Shown piece after piece: positions 1 through 6,021 of a stretch of DNA of 7,290 bases. Source of the stretch: Vulcanimicrobiota bacterium (lineage in GTDB: Bacteria > Vulcanimicrobiota > Vulcanimicrobiia > Vulcanimicrobiales > Vulcanimicrobiaceae); NCBI GenBank assembly GCA_013289785.1, contig JABCZE010000073.1, positions 1 through 7,290 of the forward strand, in the 5' to 3' direction. The position numbers and the translations under genes were made by a program. How positions within the stretch are numbered: position 1 is the stretch's first letter; each line of letters begins with the position of its first letter. The notes below the pieces were generated by a model. It saw only the letters and a program-made list of their open reading frames with translations. It searched no databases and was not told the origin of the DNA.

Positions 1-410
1 CGTTGAAGTTGATCGAAGCGTGGGGCCTTACGTATCGGGGCGTCGCCTACGTGTGGGTAAAGACCAACCGCCGGGGCGAAATAATCTCCGGCCAAGGCGT
101 CCTACCGACCTTCACCAAACCGACGACTGAGCTCGTGCTCGCCGCCACGACCAAGCCGACCGGGCGTCCCTTCCCGATCCTGGACCTCGCGCAGCCGCAG
201 GTCGTTCTTCATTCAAGAGGTGCGCATAGCGAAAAGCCGGCGGTCTTCCGCCGTCGAATCGAACAGCTCTGCGGCGACCGCCCCCGGATCGAACTTTTCG
301 CACGATCCAGCGCTACGGGGTGGGATAGTTGGGGCGCCGAGGTAGGGAAGCTCGACGGAGCAACGGGTCACGAAGGCAGCCCGGTAGGCGTTGGAGGCAA
401 GGGACAATAA
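1..410 (+). CDS. MT-A70-family adenine N6-methyltransferase, C-terminal part (5' truncated)
   Basis: The frame is open at the left edge and ends with TAA at 408-410, giving about 135 residues. The sequence fits the C-terminal half of the MT-A70 (METTL3/IME4-like) methyltransferases, which transfer a methyl group from S-adenosylmethionine to the N6 of adenine in DNA or RNA. Recognisable blocks are WG-x-YRGVAYVWVK near the start, then a Gly-rich segment with T-x-x-x-TE (about residues 31-43), HSEKP (about 75-79), and IELFAR followed by GWDSWG (about 96-111). The catalytic DPPW motif normally lies upstream of these blocks and would be outside the window. The TTG at position 3 falls inside the conserved fold, so it is not the start. 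Bacterial members are often found as solitary methyltransferases in mobile or phage-derived DNA; nothing here shows a paired nuclease. The family call is confident; the substrate is unknown. Confidence 0.85.
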   Translation, partial: LKLIEAWGLTYRGVAYVWVKTNRRGEIISGQGVLPTFTKPTTELVLAATTKPTGRPFPILDLAQPQVVLHSRGAHSEKPAVFRRRIEQLCGDRPRIELFARSSATGWDSWGAEVGKLDGATGHEGSPVGVGGKGQ

Positions 411-414
411 CGAA

Positions 415-1113
415 ATGACTGCGGCAATCGGCGCTCGGATACGCATGGAGCGGGCGACGCTCGGCTCGCTGGCAATTCACGTGCTCGCCGCGCTCTCGAT
501 CCCGGCATTGGCCTGGACCGCTTCCGGGGCGCCCGTAGAAACGGTCAGCTTCACCCACATTCTTCGGGTGCAGATCGTTCGGCCAAAAGCGGCACTCCCG
601 CGCCCCCGCGCCGTCGCGCCGCACTATAAAGTCTCGCCTTCGATGAACTTCGCGCACCGCGTCGTGCTCGTGAAGGTAACCCAGCGACGGCAAGCGACGC
701 GGGCTCCGATCGCAACCAACGCGCCCGCAGCTCCCGCACTCGCCACCGTCGCAGAAGCGGGCGATTCCACCGCGAACGGTGATGCGGCGCCGGCGTCGAG
801 CCCAACGCCTACGATCCGCGCGGTTGCCAGCGTCGACACTCACCATGCCGGCGGGTATCTACCCTTTGGCGCCGAGCAGCCGGTTCCAGTTCTCGATCCC
901 GCGGTCCGCAAGGCACTCGACGGTCTCGGCGTTCACGTGACGCTGATCGTCACCGTCGGCGACGACGGCCGCACGACCAACGTGGTCTTTCAGCCGGCCC
1001 TCGATTCGCAAAGCGAAACCCGCATTCGCTCGCTGCTCGCCGACGCGAGCTGGGATCCGGCCGTGTGCGGCGGCGGCGTCTCTTGCGAAGCCCAAGCCAC
1101 GATCAAGCTCTAG
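415..1113 (+). CDS. TonB-like protein: membrane anchor, Pro/Ala-rich linker, TonB_C-like domain
   Basis: The predicted protein has 232 residues from ATG 415, which follows the methyltransferase stop by 4 bp and has an AAGGGA element 10 nt upstream. An in-frame TTG at 391 would overlap the methyltransferase, so I prefer ATG 415; ATG 445 is also possible. Residues 16-34 form a single hydrophobic segment after a basic N-terminus, as expected for an inner-membrane anchor. Residues 52-140 are rich in Ala, Pro, Arg and Val and look like a periplasm-spanning linker. From about residue 152 there is a compact domain with a VTLIVTVGDDGRTTNVVF strand pair and an ASWDPA turn, resembling TonB C-terminal domains (strand, dGrv, helix, W-x-PA). 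Cys218 and Cys224 could form a disulfide outside the cytoplasm. It would be expected to couple envelope transport to inner-membrane energy, but no ExbB/ExbD or receptor gene is present. It may share a transcript with the upstream gene. The family assignment rests on pattern, not strong identity. Confidence 0.66.
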   Translation: MTAAIGARIRMERATLGSLAIHVLAALSIPALAWTASGAPVETVSFTHILRVQIVRPKAALPRPRAVAPHYKVSPSMNFAHRVVLVKVTQRRQATRAPIATNAPAAPALATVAEAGDSTANGDAAPASSPTPTIRAVASVDTHHAGGYLPFGAEQPVPVLDPAVRKALDGLGVHVTLIVTVGDDGRTTNVVFQPALDSQSETRIRSLLADASWDPAVCGGGVSCEAQATIKL

Positions 1114-1114
1114 C

Positions 1115-2002
1115 CTACAAAATCGACTTTCCCAGCGCCGAGCAAATTAAGCCGACCGCCAGCGACGCGGTTTGATTGCGGTCGTCGAAGATCGGGTTGA
1201 TCTCCACCATCTCGATCGAGCCGAGCTGACCGCTGTCGTAGAGCATCTCCATGATCAGATGGGCTTCGCGATAGCTTAAGCCGCCTTTGACCGGCGTTCC
1301 GGTGCCGGGCGCCTCGCTCGGGTCGATTGCATCCATGTCGAACGAGACGTGGATCGGCCGGCCTTGGCCGCCCGCAATGCTTCGCGCTTCGTTCATGACG
1401 TGCACCATGCCGAGTTTGTCGACGTCGGTCATGGTGAACGCTTTAACACCGAACTCGCGAAGCAGCCGCTTCTCGTCGGGGTCGACGTCGCGCAAGCCGA
1501 TCTGAACCGAGCGTTCCGGCGCCGCAAGCCCTTTACGTAAGGCAAAGTAGAGCGGCATGCCGTGCACGTTGCCCGATGCGGAACTGTCGGGGCTGTTGAT
1601 ATCGGCGTGCGCGTCGATCCAAACGAGGCCCGGCGGCTCGCCGTAAGCGCGCGTCAGCCCGTCGAGCGTTCCCATCGCAATCGAATGGTCTCCGCCCAGA
1701 ACGATCGGCAAGCCGCCGGCATCGATCGCTTCTTTGACCAGCACGGCAAGATCGCCGCAGACCTCGGTGATGACGTCGAAGAACTTCGCGGCGGAGTCTT
1801 GCGAGTCGGCCGATTCGCGAATCGGGACCTGTAGATTTCCGTGATCCACGATTTCGGCGATGCCGAGCGTTCTCAACTTCTCGTGCAGTTTGGCATAGCG
1901 AATCGCCGAAGGACCCATGTCGACGCCGCGACGGCTTGCGCCGAGGTCCATCGGGACCCCCACGATGTCCACTCGCCGCGCAGGAGAAAGAATCGGGCTC
2001 AC
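1115..2002 (-). CDS. rocF: Arginase (L-arginine to ornithine plus urea)
   Basis: The 295-residue protein belongs to the ureohydrolase family and has the usual length of bacterial arginases. It would hydrolyse L-arginine to L-ornithine and urea in the cytoplasm using a two-manganese centre. All metal-ligand motifs are visible: GGDHS with His106, DAHAD with Asp130, His132 and Asp134, and SFDMDAIDP with Asp222 and Asp224. His147 in GNVHGMP and Glu267 in VEINP match further conserved active-site positions. The N-terminal VDIVGVPMDLGASRRGVDMGP block and the SSASGNVHG loop favour arginase over agmatinase. The start is GTG at 2000-2002, preceded on the minus strand by AAAGG with 8 nt spacing; a second GTG at residue 11 is a weaker option. 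It converges on the TonB-like gene with a single base between stop codons and diverges from the serine hydrolase. No urease or ornithine-pathway gene is seen here, so its role (nitrogen supply or arginine breakdown) is inferred only. Confidence 0.95.
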   Translation of the reverse strand: MSPILSPARRVDIVGVPMDLGASRRGVDMGPSAIRYAKLHEKLRTLGIAEIVDHGNLQVPIRESADSQDSAAKFFDVITEVCGDLAVLVKEAIDAGGLPIVLGGDHSIAMGTLDGLTRAYGEPPGLVWIDAHADINSPDSSASGNVHGMPLYFALRKGLAAPERSVQIGLRDVDPDEKRLLREFGVKAFTMTDVDKLGMVHVMNEARSIAGGQGRPIHVSFDMDAIDPSEAPGTGTPVKGGLSYREAHLIMEMLYDSGQLGSIEMVEINPIFDDRNQTASLAVGLICSALGKSIL

Positions 2003-2089
2003 GACCGCTGCCTTTCACCGCGCCCTCGCCCCAGCCCCGTAGCGAGCTCTGGGGAGGAATAGGGTTGCGCGGCATGTGAAACGTCGGCC
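2003..2089. promoter_or_regulatory. Divergent intergenic region between arginase and serine hydrolase
   Basis: This 87-bp gap separates two outward-facing genes, so both promoters must lie here or within the flanking coding starts. The arginase Shine-Dalgarno (AAAGG on the minus strand) is at 2011-2015. I could not identify convincing -35/-10 boxes. The hydrolase start at 2090 lacks a clear Shine-Dalgarno at normal spacing; the only purine-rich run, GGGGAGGAA at 2051-2059, is 30 nt too far upstream. Much of the gap is taken up by an inverted repeat, listed separately. Confidence 0.5.
2023..2064. repeat. Imperfect inverted repeat (hairpin) in the arginase/hydrolase gap
   Basis: CCCCAG at 2029-2034 pairs perfectly with CTGGGG at 2049-2054 around a 14-nt loop, and an outer CCCT (2023-2026) can pair with AGGG (2061-2064). 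Its minus-strand translation (PPQSSLRGWGEG) resembles peptides read from dispersed G/C-rich palindromes in many genomes, so it may be a copy of an intergenic repeat family. It has no T tract and does not look like a terminator. The dispersed-repeat status is inference, because only one copy is visible. Confidence 0.4.
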
Positions 2090-3040
2090 ATGCTCGGCCG
2101 TGCGGCATTGCTTAGCGCCTTTGTGCTCGCTGCTGCGTGCGCTTGGGCAGCTCCAGCGTTCGCCTATCTGCCGCCGCCGCTCGCCGGCCTCAATCACGAC
2201 GCTCGCAACTTAGCGCGTCACGTTCCGGGCGCGATCGCCCTCGACGTCCTCGACCTCGATACGGGGTTCGATGCCGGCTTCAATGCGCGCAAGAGCATGC
2301 CGGCGGCCTCCACGATCAAGCTTCCGGTGATGGTTGCGGTCTTCGAGCAGCTTGCAACGGGCCGCTTCGACTTAAACCGGCGCGTCACGCTGGAGGCCCA
2401 AGATAAGGACGCGGGGTCGGGAGACCTCTGCGATTTGCCCGACGGCAGCACCTATTCAGTCTCCGAACTGCTCGACAAGATGATCGACGTCAGCGACAAC
2501 ACCGCCACCAACATGTTGATCCGGCTCGTGGGCCGGCGTCAAATCAACCTGGAGATGGCGCGGCTCGGATTGGCGACGACTCATCTCTTGGGCGACGTGC
2601 GCACCGACGCGTGGTCGATTCGCGCGACGCTGCGGACCTCGCCGGCCGATCTCGTGCACCTTCTCTCGCTGATGGCAAGAGGCGAGCTGGTGGATCAATG
2701 GTCGTCAAACGAAATGATCGCGATCTTGGAAGCCGACCAGTACAACACGCTGCTGCCCGAGCCGCTTCCCGCGAACGTTGCGATCGCGCACAAGACCGGC
2801 TCGTTTTTTGACACGCTCAACGATGCCGGAATCGTCTATGCCAGCGACGCGCCTTACGTGATCGCCGTCATGACGACGGCCTTACAATCGCAGAACCTCG
2901 GGCGGCAGTTCATCCACCGCATCTCTCGGCTCGCCTATTCCGACGAGCTGCGGCTCGCGCACTGGCGCGAAGCACATCCCGGGTACGGCACCTCGCCGGA
3001 TTTGACGTACTGGACCGGCGATACGGAGCCTAGGCCTTGA
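2090..3040 (+). CDS. Exported class A beta-lactamase-fold serine hydrolase
   Basis: The 316-residue protein begins with a typical Sec signal peptide (hydrophobic residues 5-24, probable cleavage after AFA at residue 25). The penicillin-interacting serine hydrolase motifs are in the right order: STIK with nucleophile Ser74 and Lys77, SDN at 135-137, and KTGS at 235-238. The Ser74-to-SDN distance (61) and the SDN-to-KTG distance (100) are close to those of TEM-type class A enzymes (60 and 104). However, the omega-loop region (about residues 163-186) has no Glu equivalent to Glu166, so efficient beta-lactam hydrolysis is doubtful. It fits the broad Beta-lactamase2 group, and could be a peptidoglycan-related hydrolase or a slow beta-lactamase. 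Residues 281-316 form a C-terminal tail beyond the usual fold. The start is the only suitable ATG after an in-frame stop at 2060. The gene ends in an 11-bp convergent overlap with ilvE. Confidence 0.85.
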   Translation: MLGRAALLSAFVLAAACAWAAPAFAYLPPPLAGLNHDARNLARHVPGAIALDVLDLDTGFDAGFNARKSMPAASTIKLPVMVAVFEQLATGRFDLNRRVTLEAQDKDAGSGDLCDLPDGSTYSVSELLDKMIDVSDNTATNMLIRLVGRRQINLEMARLGLATTHLLGDVRTDAWSIRATLRTSPADLVHLLSLMARGELVDQWSSNEMIAILEADQYNTLLPEPLPANVAIAHKTGSFFDTLNDAGIVYASDAPYVIAVMTTALQSQNLGRQFIHRISRLAYSDELRLAHWREAHPGYGTSPDLTYWTGDTEPRP

Positions 3041-3974
3041 CCGGCGCCGACGCGTACGCCGGCGTCAGCCACTCCAGATAGCGCGGCTCCCGCCCCATCA
3101 CGATTCTCGAATAGAGGCTGCTCAGCAGCTTGGTAATCGGTCCCGTTTCGCCGTCACCGACGAGACGGCGATCGACCGACGCCACGGAGGCAATCCCGAC
3201 CGCCGTTCCCGTTAAGAAGACTTCCTGCGCGCAGTACAGTTCGCCGCGATCGATCGCGCGCTCCACGACCTCTAACCCGAGCTCGTGATGCGCGATCGCC
3301 ATGATGGCCCGGCGCGTGACGCCCTCGAGGACGTTCTGCGACGGATCGGGCGTGTAGAGCACGCCGCGGCGCACGATAAAAATGTTTTCGGCCGAGCCCT
3401 CGGAGACGTGGCCGTCGTGCGATAGCAGAATCGCTTCGTCGAATCCGTTCTGCACGGCTTCGCTCTTGGCCAACGCCGAGTTGACGTAAAGCCCGGTTAT
3501 CTTTGCGCGGGGGGGAGCCATCGTATCGTCCGTTCGGCGCCACGAACTCACGCAGACGTGCAGCCCGCGTGTCGGGTCGAGATAGTGCGTGAAGGGAATC
3601 GGAACGATTGCGAAGGCGTCGGGAACGTTATGCAAGCGCACGCCTACGTCTTCGGCTGCTTTATAGACAAACGGGCGAATGTAAATGTCGGTTTTATAGC
3701 CGTTGCGGAGAACCAGATCGACCGTTATTTCGATCAGCTCGTCGACGCTCTTGGGAAGCGTCATCGTGAGAATCTTTGCCGATTGTTCGAGCCGCTCGAA
3801 ATGATCGCGCAGCAGGACCAGAAAGAGCTCGCCTTCTTCAGGCACCCAGTACCCGCGAATCCCCTCAAAACAACCGGTGCCGTATTGCAGGCCATGCGTC
3901 AGCAGCCCGACCTTGGCGTCCCTGTAGCGCGCGAAGCCGTCCTTCGCATAGACCGTAACCTCAGACAGCTCCAT
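3030..3974 (-). CDS. ilvE: Branched-chain amino acid aminotransferase (fold type IV PLP enzyme)
   Basis: From ATG 3974 the protein has 314 residues, close to the usual IlvE length of about 308. It would catalyse reversible PLP-dependent transamination between 2-oxoglutarate and Leu, Ile or Val, the last step of their synthesis. Visible family features are the N-terminal LTHGLQYGTGCFEGIRGY block (residues 25-42), IYIRPFVYK (97-105), the PLP-binding Lys158 in PRAKITGLYVNS, the SEGSAENIF block with Glu192, TPDPSQNVLEGVTRRA, and the EVFLTGTAVGI block near residue 251. The open frame extends upstream to 4103, but those 43 residues are Arg/Pro-rich and unlike the family. ATG 3974 has a strong AAAGGAG Shine-Dalgarno 9 nt upstream, which decides the start. 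The gene diverges from the formate dehydrogenase and overlaps the hydrolase gene tail to tail by 11 bp. D-amino-acid transaminase is less likely given the sequence blocks. Confidence 0.95.
   Translation of the reverse strand: MELSEVTVYAKDGFARYRDAKVGLLTHGLQYGTGCFEGIRGYWVPEEGELFLVLLRDHFERLEQSAKILTMTLPKSVDELIEITVDLVLRNGYKTDIYIRPFVYKAAEDVGVRLHNVPDAFAIVPIPFTHYLDPTRGLHVCVSSWRRTDDTMAPPRAKITGLYVNSALAKSEAVQNGFDEAILLSHDGHVSEGSAENIFIVRRGVLYTPDPSQNVLEGVTRRAIMAIAHHELGLEVVERAIDRGELYCAQEVFLTGTAVGIASVASVDRRLVGDGETGPITKLLSSLYSRIVMGREPRYLEWLTPAYASAPVKA
3038..3067. terminator. Possible stem-loop at the convergent hydrolase/ilvE junction
   Basis: TGA plus CCGGCG (3038-3046) can pair with CGCCGG, a 2-nt bulge and TCA (3057-3067) around a 10-nt loop, starting at the hydrolase stop codon and lying inside the last codons of ilvE. 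Its position between convergent genes suits a bidirectional terminator or transcript-end stabiliser. There is no U tract, and chance pairing is common at this GC content, so this is a weak call. Confidence 0.22.
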
Positions 3975-3983
3975 TCCAATCGG

Positions 3984-3990
3984 CTCCTTT
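3984..3990 (-). promoter_or_regulatory. Ribosome binding site of ilvE
   Basis: The minus strand reads AAAGGAG, a near-perfect Shine-Dalgarno, 9 nt before the ATG at 3974. It fixes the ilvE start and excludes the 43-residue upstream extension. The surrounding decamer AAAGGAGCCG is repeated exactly 40 bp upstream at 4021-4030. Confidence 0.8.
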
Positions 3991-4016
3991 CGGTCCACCG
4001 GAGTTGACCTCGGCGC

Positions 4017-4039
4017 CCGCCGGCTCCTTTGGCCGGCGG
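4017..4039. promoter_or_regulatory. Perfect 8-bp hairpin in the ilvE leader with a second AAAGGAG copy
   Basis: CCGCCGGC (4017-4024) pairs perfectly with GCCGGCGG (4032-4039) around a 7-nt loop. Read on the minus strand, as in an ilvE leader transcript, most of an AAAGGAG element (4024-4030) is displayed in the loop. The same decamer AAAGGAGCCG occurs at the true ilvE ribosome binding site (3981-3990). The pairing is seen directly. A role as an operator, attenuator or decoy ribosome site is inference; a simple local duplication would look the same. Confidence 0.45.
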
Positions 4040-4074
4040 TCGTACGGCGGCGTCGCGGTGGGGACTCGCCCCCC

Positions 4075-4093
4075 GCCCGCGAATTCAGCGGGC
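4075..4093. promoter_or_regulatory. Hairpin immediately before the formate dehydrogenase start
   Basis: GCCCGC (4075-4080) pairs perfectly with GCGGGC (4088-4093) around the 7-nt loop GAATTCA, ending directly before the proposed GTG start at 4094. No ordinary Shine-Dalgarno is present upstream of that GTG. In the mRNA this stem would abut the start codon and could restrict initiation. It could also be an operator palindrome. Function is not shown. Confidence 0.35.
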
Positions 4094-6019
4094 GTGAGCA
4101 CAAACTACGTTCGATTGACGCACCCGCTCGTGCGTGACGGCCGCGATCTGCGGCGGGCCACCTGGGACGAAGCGCTCGACCGGGCCGCTTCGGCGTTGCG
4201 TGACGCCCGCGACCGAGGGCCGGCCCGCACGTACGGGATGTTTAGCTGCTCGAAGGCTACCAACGAGATGAACTACATCGCGCAGAAGTTCGCTCGTTGC
4301 GTCATCGGCAGCAACAACATCGACAGCTGCAATCGAACTTGACACGCCCCTAGCGTCGTCGGTCTGACGGCGGTATTCGGGGCAGGCGGCGGTACCAGCT
4401 CGTACGAGGAGGTCGAGCATACCGGCGCGATCGTCTTGTGGGGATCGAATGCGCGCGAGACGCACCCGATCTTCTTTCACCATGTCCTGCGCGGCATCCA
4501 CAACGGCGCGAAGCTTTACGTCGTCGATCCGCGGCAAACCTCGAGCGCACGTTGGGCCGACGGCTGGCTCGGGCTCGACGTCGGTTCCGATATCGCGCTG
4601 GCCAATGCCGTCGGCCGCGAGATCCTCGCAGCGGGTCTAGAGAACCGCGAGTTCGTCGCTCGAGCGACCGACGGCTTCGAGGAGTATCGAGCTTCCGTCG
4701 AGCCGTACACGCTCGAGTATGCCGAAAAGACGACGCGGGTTCCGGCGCATCTGATTCGCGAGCTCGCGCACGTCTATGCCAGCGCGCCCACGGCCGAGAT
4801 GTGCTGGACGCTGGGAATTACCGAACACCATAACGCCGTCGATAACGTCCGGGCGCTCATCAATCTCGCGCTGCTGTGCGGCCATGTGGGCCGTTACGGC
4901 TCCGGCGTCAATCCGCTGCGAGGGCAGAACAACGTGCAAGGCGGCGGCGACATGGGAGCGATTCCCAACAAGTTTCCCGGCGGACAAGATGCCGAAGATC
5001 CCGCCGCCCTCGCGAAGTTTGAAGCGGCTTGGAACGTGACGCTTCCACACAAGCGCGGCTGGCATCTCAGCGACATGTTCGCCGCGATGGAGCGCCGCGA
5101 GCTCGACACGTTGTACGTCATCGGCGAGAACCCGGCGCAGTCCGAAGCCGATCAGAAGCACGCGAACGAACTGCTGCGCGGCCTGCGGCATTTGATCGTG
5201 CAAGACATCTTTCTCACCAAGACCGGCGAGCTGGCGGAGGTCGTCTTCCCGGCATCGGCAAGCTGGTGCGAGTCGGAGGGAACCGTTACCAGCAGCGAGC
5301 GGCGCGTACAACGGTGCCGCAAAGCGTTGGAACCGCCCGGAGAGGCGCGCGACGATATCAGAATTATGTGCGAGCTGGCACGGCGTCTGGGTTCGCCGTG
5401 GCCGGATTACACGGCCGAACAGGTGTGGGACGAGTGCCGTTCGCTTTCACCCTGGCACGCCGGCATGAGTTACGCACGGCTCGACGAGCTCGACGGCATT
5501 CCCTGGCCGTGTTATGACGAGCAGTCCGCGGGCGAACGCTTTCTCCACGCGCGCCTCTGGGAGAATCCGGTCGGCGGACCGCGCGCGCCGTTCGCGGCGG
5601 TCGCACACGACCCGCCCGTCGAAGCGCTCGACGACGAGTATCCGCTGCGCCTCACAACGGGCCGGCGTCTCGATTCGTTCAACACCGGCGTGCAGAGCGG
5701 CGGCTATCGTTCGCCGATGCGGCGGGGCGAGCGGCTCGACATGTCGCCGCACGACGCGCGCACCCACGGCTTGCGCGAAGGCGATCGCGCGCGGGTCAGC
5801 TCGCGCCGCGGCTCGGTCGTCGTGCCGATTCATATCGATGCCGGGCTGCGCCCGGGCCTCGTCTTTACGACCTTTCATTTCAACGACGAAGTCGCGACCA
5901 ATCTGTTGACGATCGACGCAACCGATCCGCAATCGGGAACCGCCGAGTTCAAAGCCTGCGCCGTGAAGGTGGAACGTGCCCTTCGACAGCCCTTCGACTC
6001 CGCTCAGGGTGACACGTAG
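4094..6019 (+). CDS. fdhF: Selenocysteine formate dehydrogenase alpha subunit, read through in-frame TGA; lacks N-terminal [4Fe-4S] domain
   Basis: This molybdopterin oxidoreductase would oxidise formate to CO2 at a Mo/W-bis(MGD) centre. The frame has a TGA at 4340-4342 and is open on both sides. Joined, it reads GSNNIDSCNRT-Sec-HAPSVVGL, matching the E. coli FdhF catalytic site. From GTG 4094 the protein is 641 residues with Sec83, His84 and Arg276 (in NPLRGQNNVQGG). The Sec-to-Arg spacing of 193 equals that of E. coli U140-R333, as recalled. Other family blocks are LWGSNARETHP, WTLGITEHHN, VIGENPAQSEAD, ASWCESEGTVTSSERRVQ, LTTGRRLDSFNTGVQS and the C-terminal SGTAEFK. The family's N-terminal CxxCxxxC...C [4Fe-4S] segment is missing: homology begins at RLTHPLVR. 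The start is uncertain; GTG 4094 is the nearest suitable codon, while TTG 4004 adds 30 unlike residues. The last 11 or so residues derive from a dispersed repeat. NuoEF follows after 2 bp, implying an NAD-linked operon. Confidence 0.93.
4340..4383 (+). promoter_or_regulatory. Selenocysteine UGA codon and bacterial SECIS hairpin
   Basis: The UGA (4340-4342) recodes to selenocysteine. Downstream, CGUCGUC (4354-4360) pairs with GACGGCG (4366-4372) in a 7-bp stem containing one U-G pair, closed by the loop GGUCU (4361-4365). A lower stem, GCCCC (4346-4350) with GGGGC (4379-4383), extends the helix across an internal loop. The loop begins 18 nt after the UGA. E. coli fdhF, as I recall it, has the same GGUCU loop at the same spacing, and SelB recognises G and U in that loop. 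The selenocysteine machinery (selA, selB, selC, selD) is not in this window. Confidence 0.9.
5979..6014. repeat. Dispersed palindromic repeat (CCCTTCGAC...GCTCAGGGTGACA type) at the fdhF 3' end
   Basis: The segment holds CCCTTCGAC twice, at 5979-5987 and 5990-5998 (an 11-bp tandem), then TCCGCTCAGGGTGACA to 6014. Outer CCCT and AGGG can pair. On the minus strand one frame reads CHPERSRRAVEG, a peptide I recognise from a repeat widespread in uncultured bacterial genomes; the plus frame gives PFDSAQGDT. Here it is translated as the C-terminus of formate dehydrogenase and runs to 3 nt before its stop codon. Only one copy lies in the window, so the dispersed status comes from recognition. Confidence 0.7.
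6006..6012 (+). promoter_or_regulatory. Probable ribosome binding site of the NuoEF-like gene, inside the repeat
   Basis: AGGGTGA lies 9 nt before the GTG at 6022 and is the only good Shine-Dalgarno-like element there. It is part of the repeat unit at 5979-6014, so the repeat seems to supply the translation signal for the downstream gene. Confidence 0.5.
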
Positions 6020-6021
6020 TA

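Noticed and set aside
2106..2140. Lipoprotein signal at LAAAC in the serine hydrolase
   Set aside because: Position -3 to the Cys is Ala rather than the usual Leu, and a good signal peptidase I site (AFA) follows at residue 25.
3558..4007. A 149-codon plus-strand open frame
   Set aside because: It is antisense to ilvE, has no ribosome site or recognisable domain, and disappears once ilvE is accepted.
3975..4103. Upstream extension of ilvE by 43 residues
   Set aside because: The extension is Arg/Pro-rich, unlike the family, and the strong AAAGGAG 9 nt before ATG 3974 marks the real start.
4340..4342. The TGA read as a true stop, making fdhF a pseudogene
   Set aside because: The codon falls exactly on the catalytic Sec position, the frame is intact on both sides for hundreds of codons, and a matching SECIS hairpin follows.
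4637..5311. A 224-codon minus-strand open frame
   Set aside because: It is antisense to well-conserved formate dehydrogenase sequence and shows no motif of its own.
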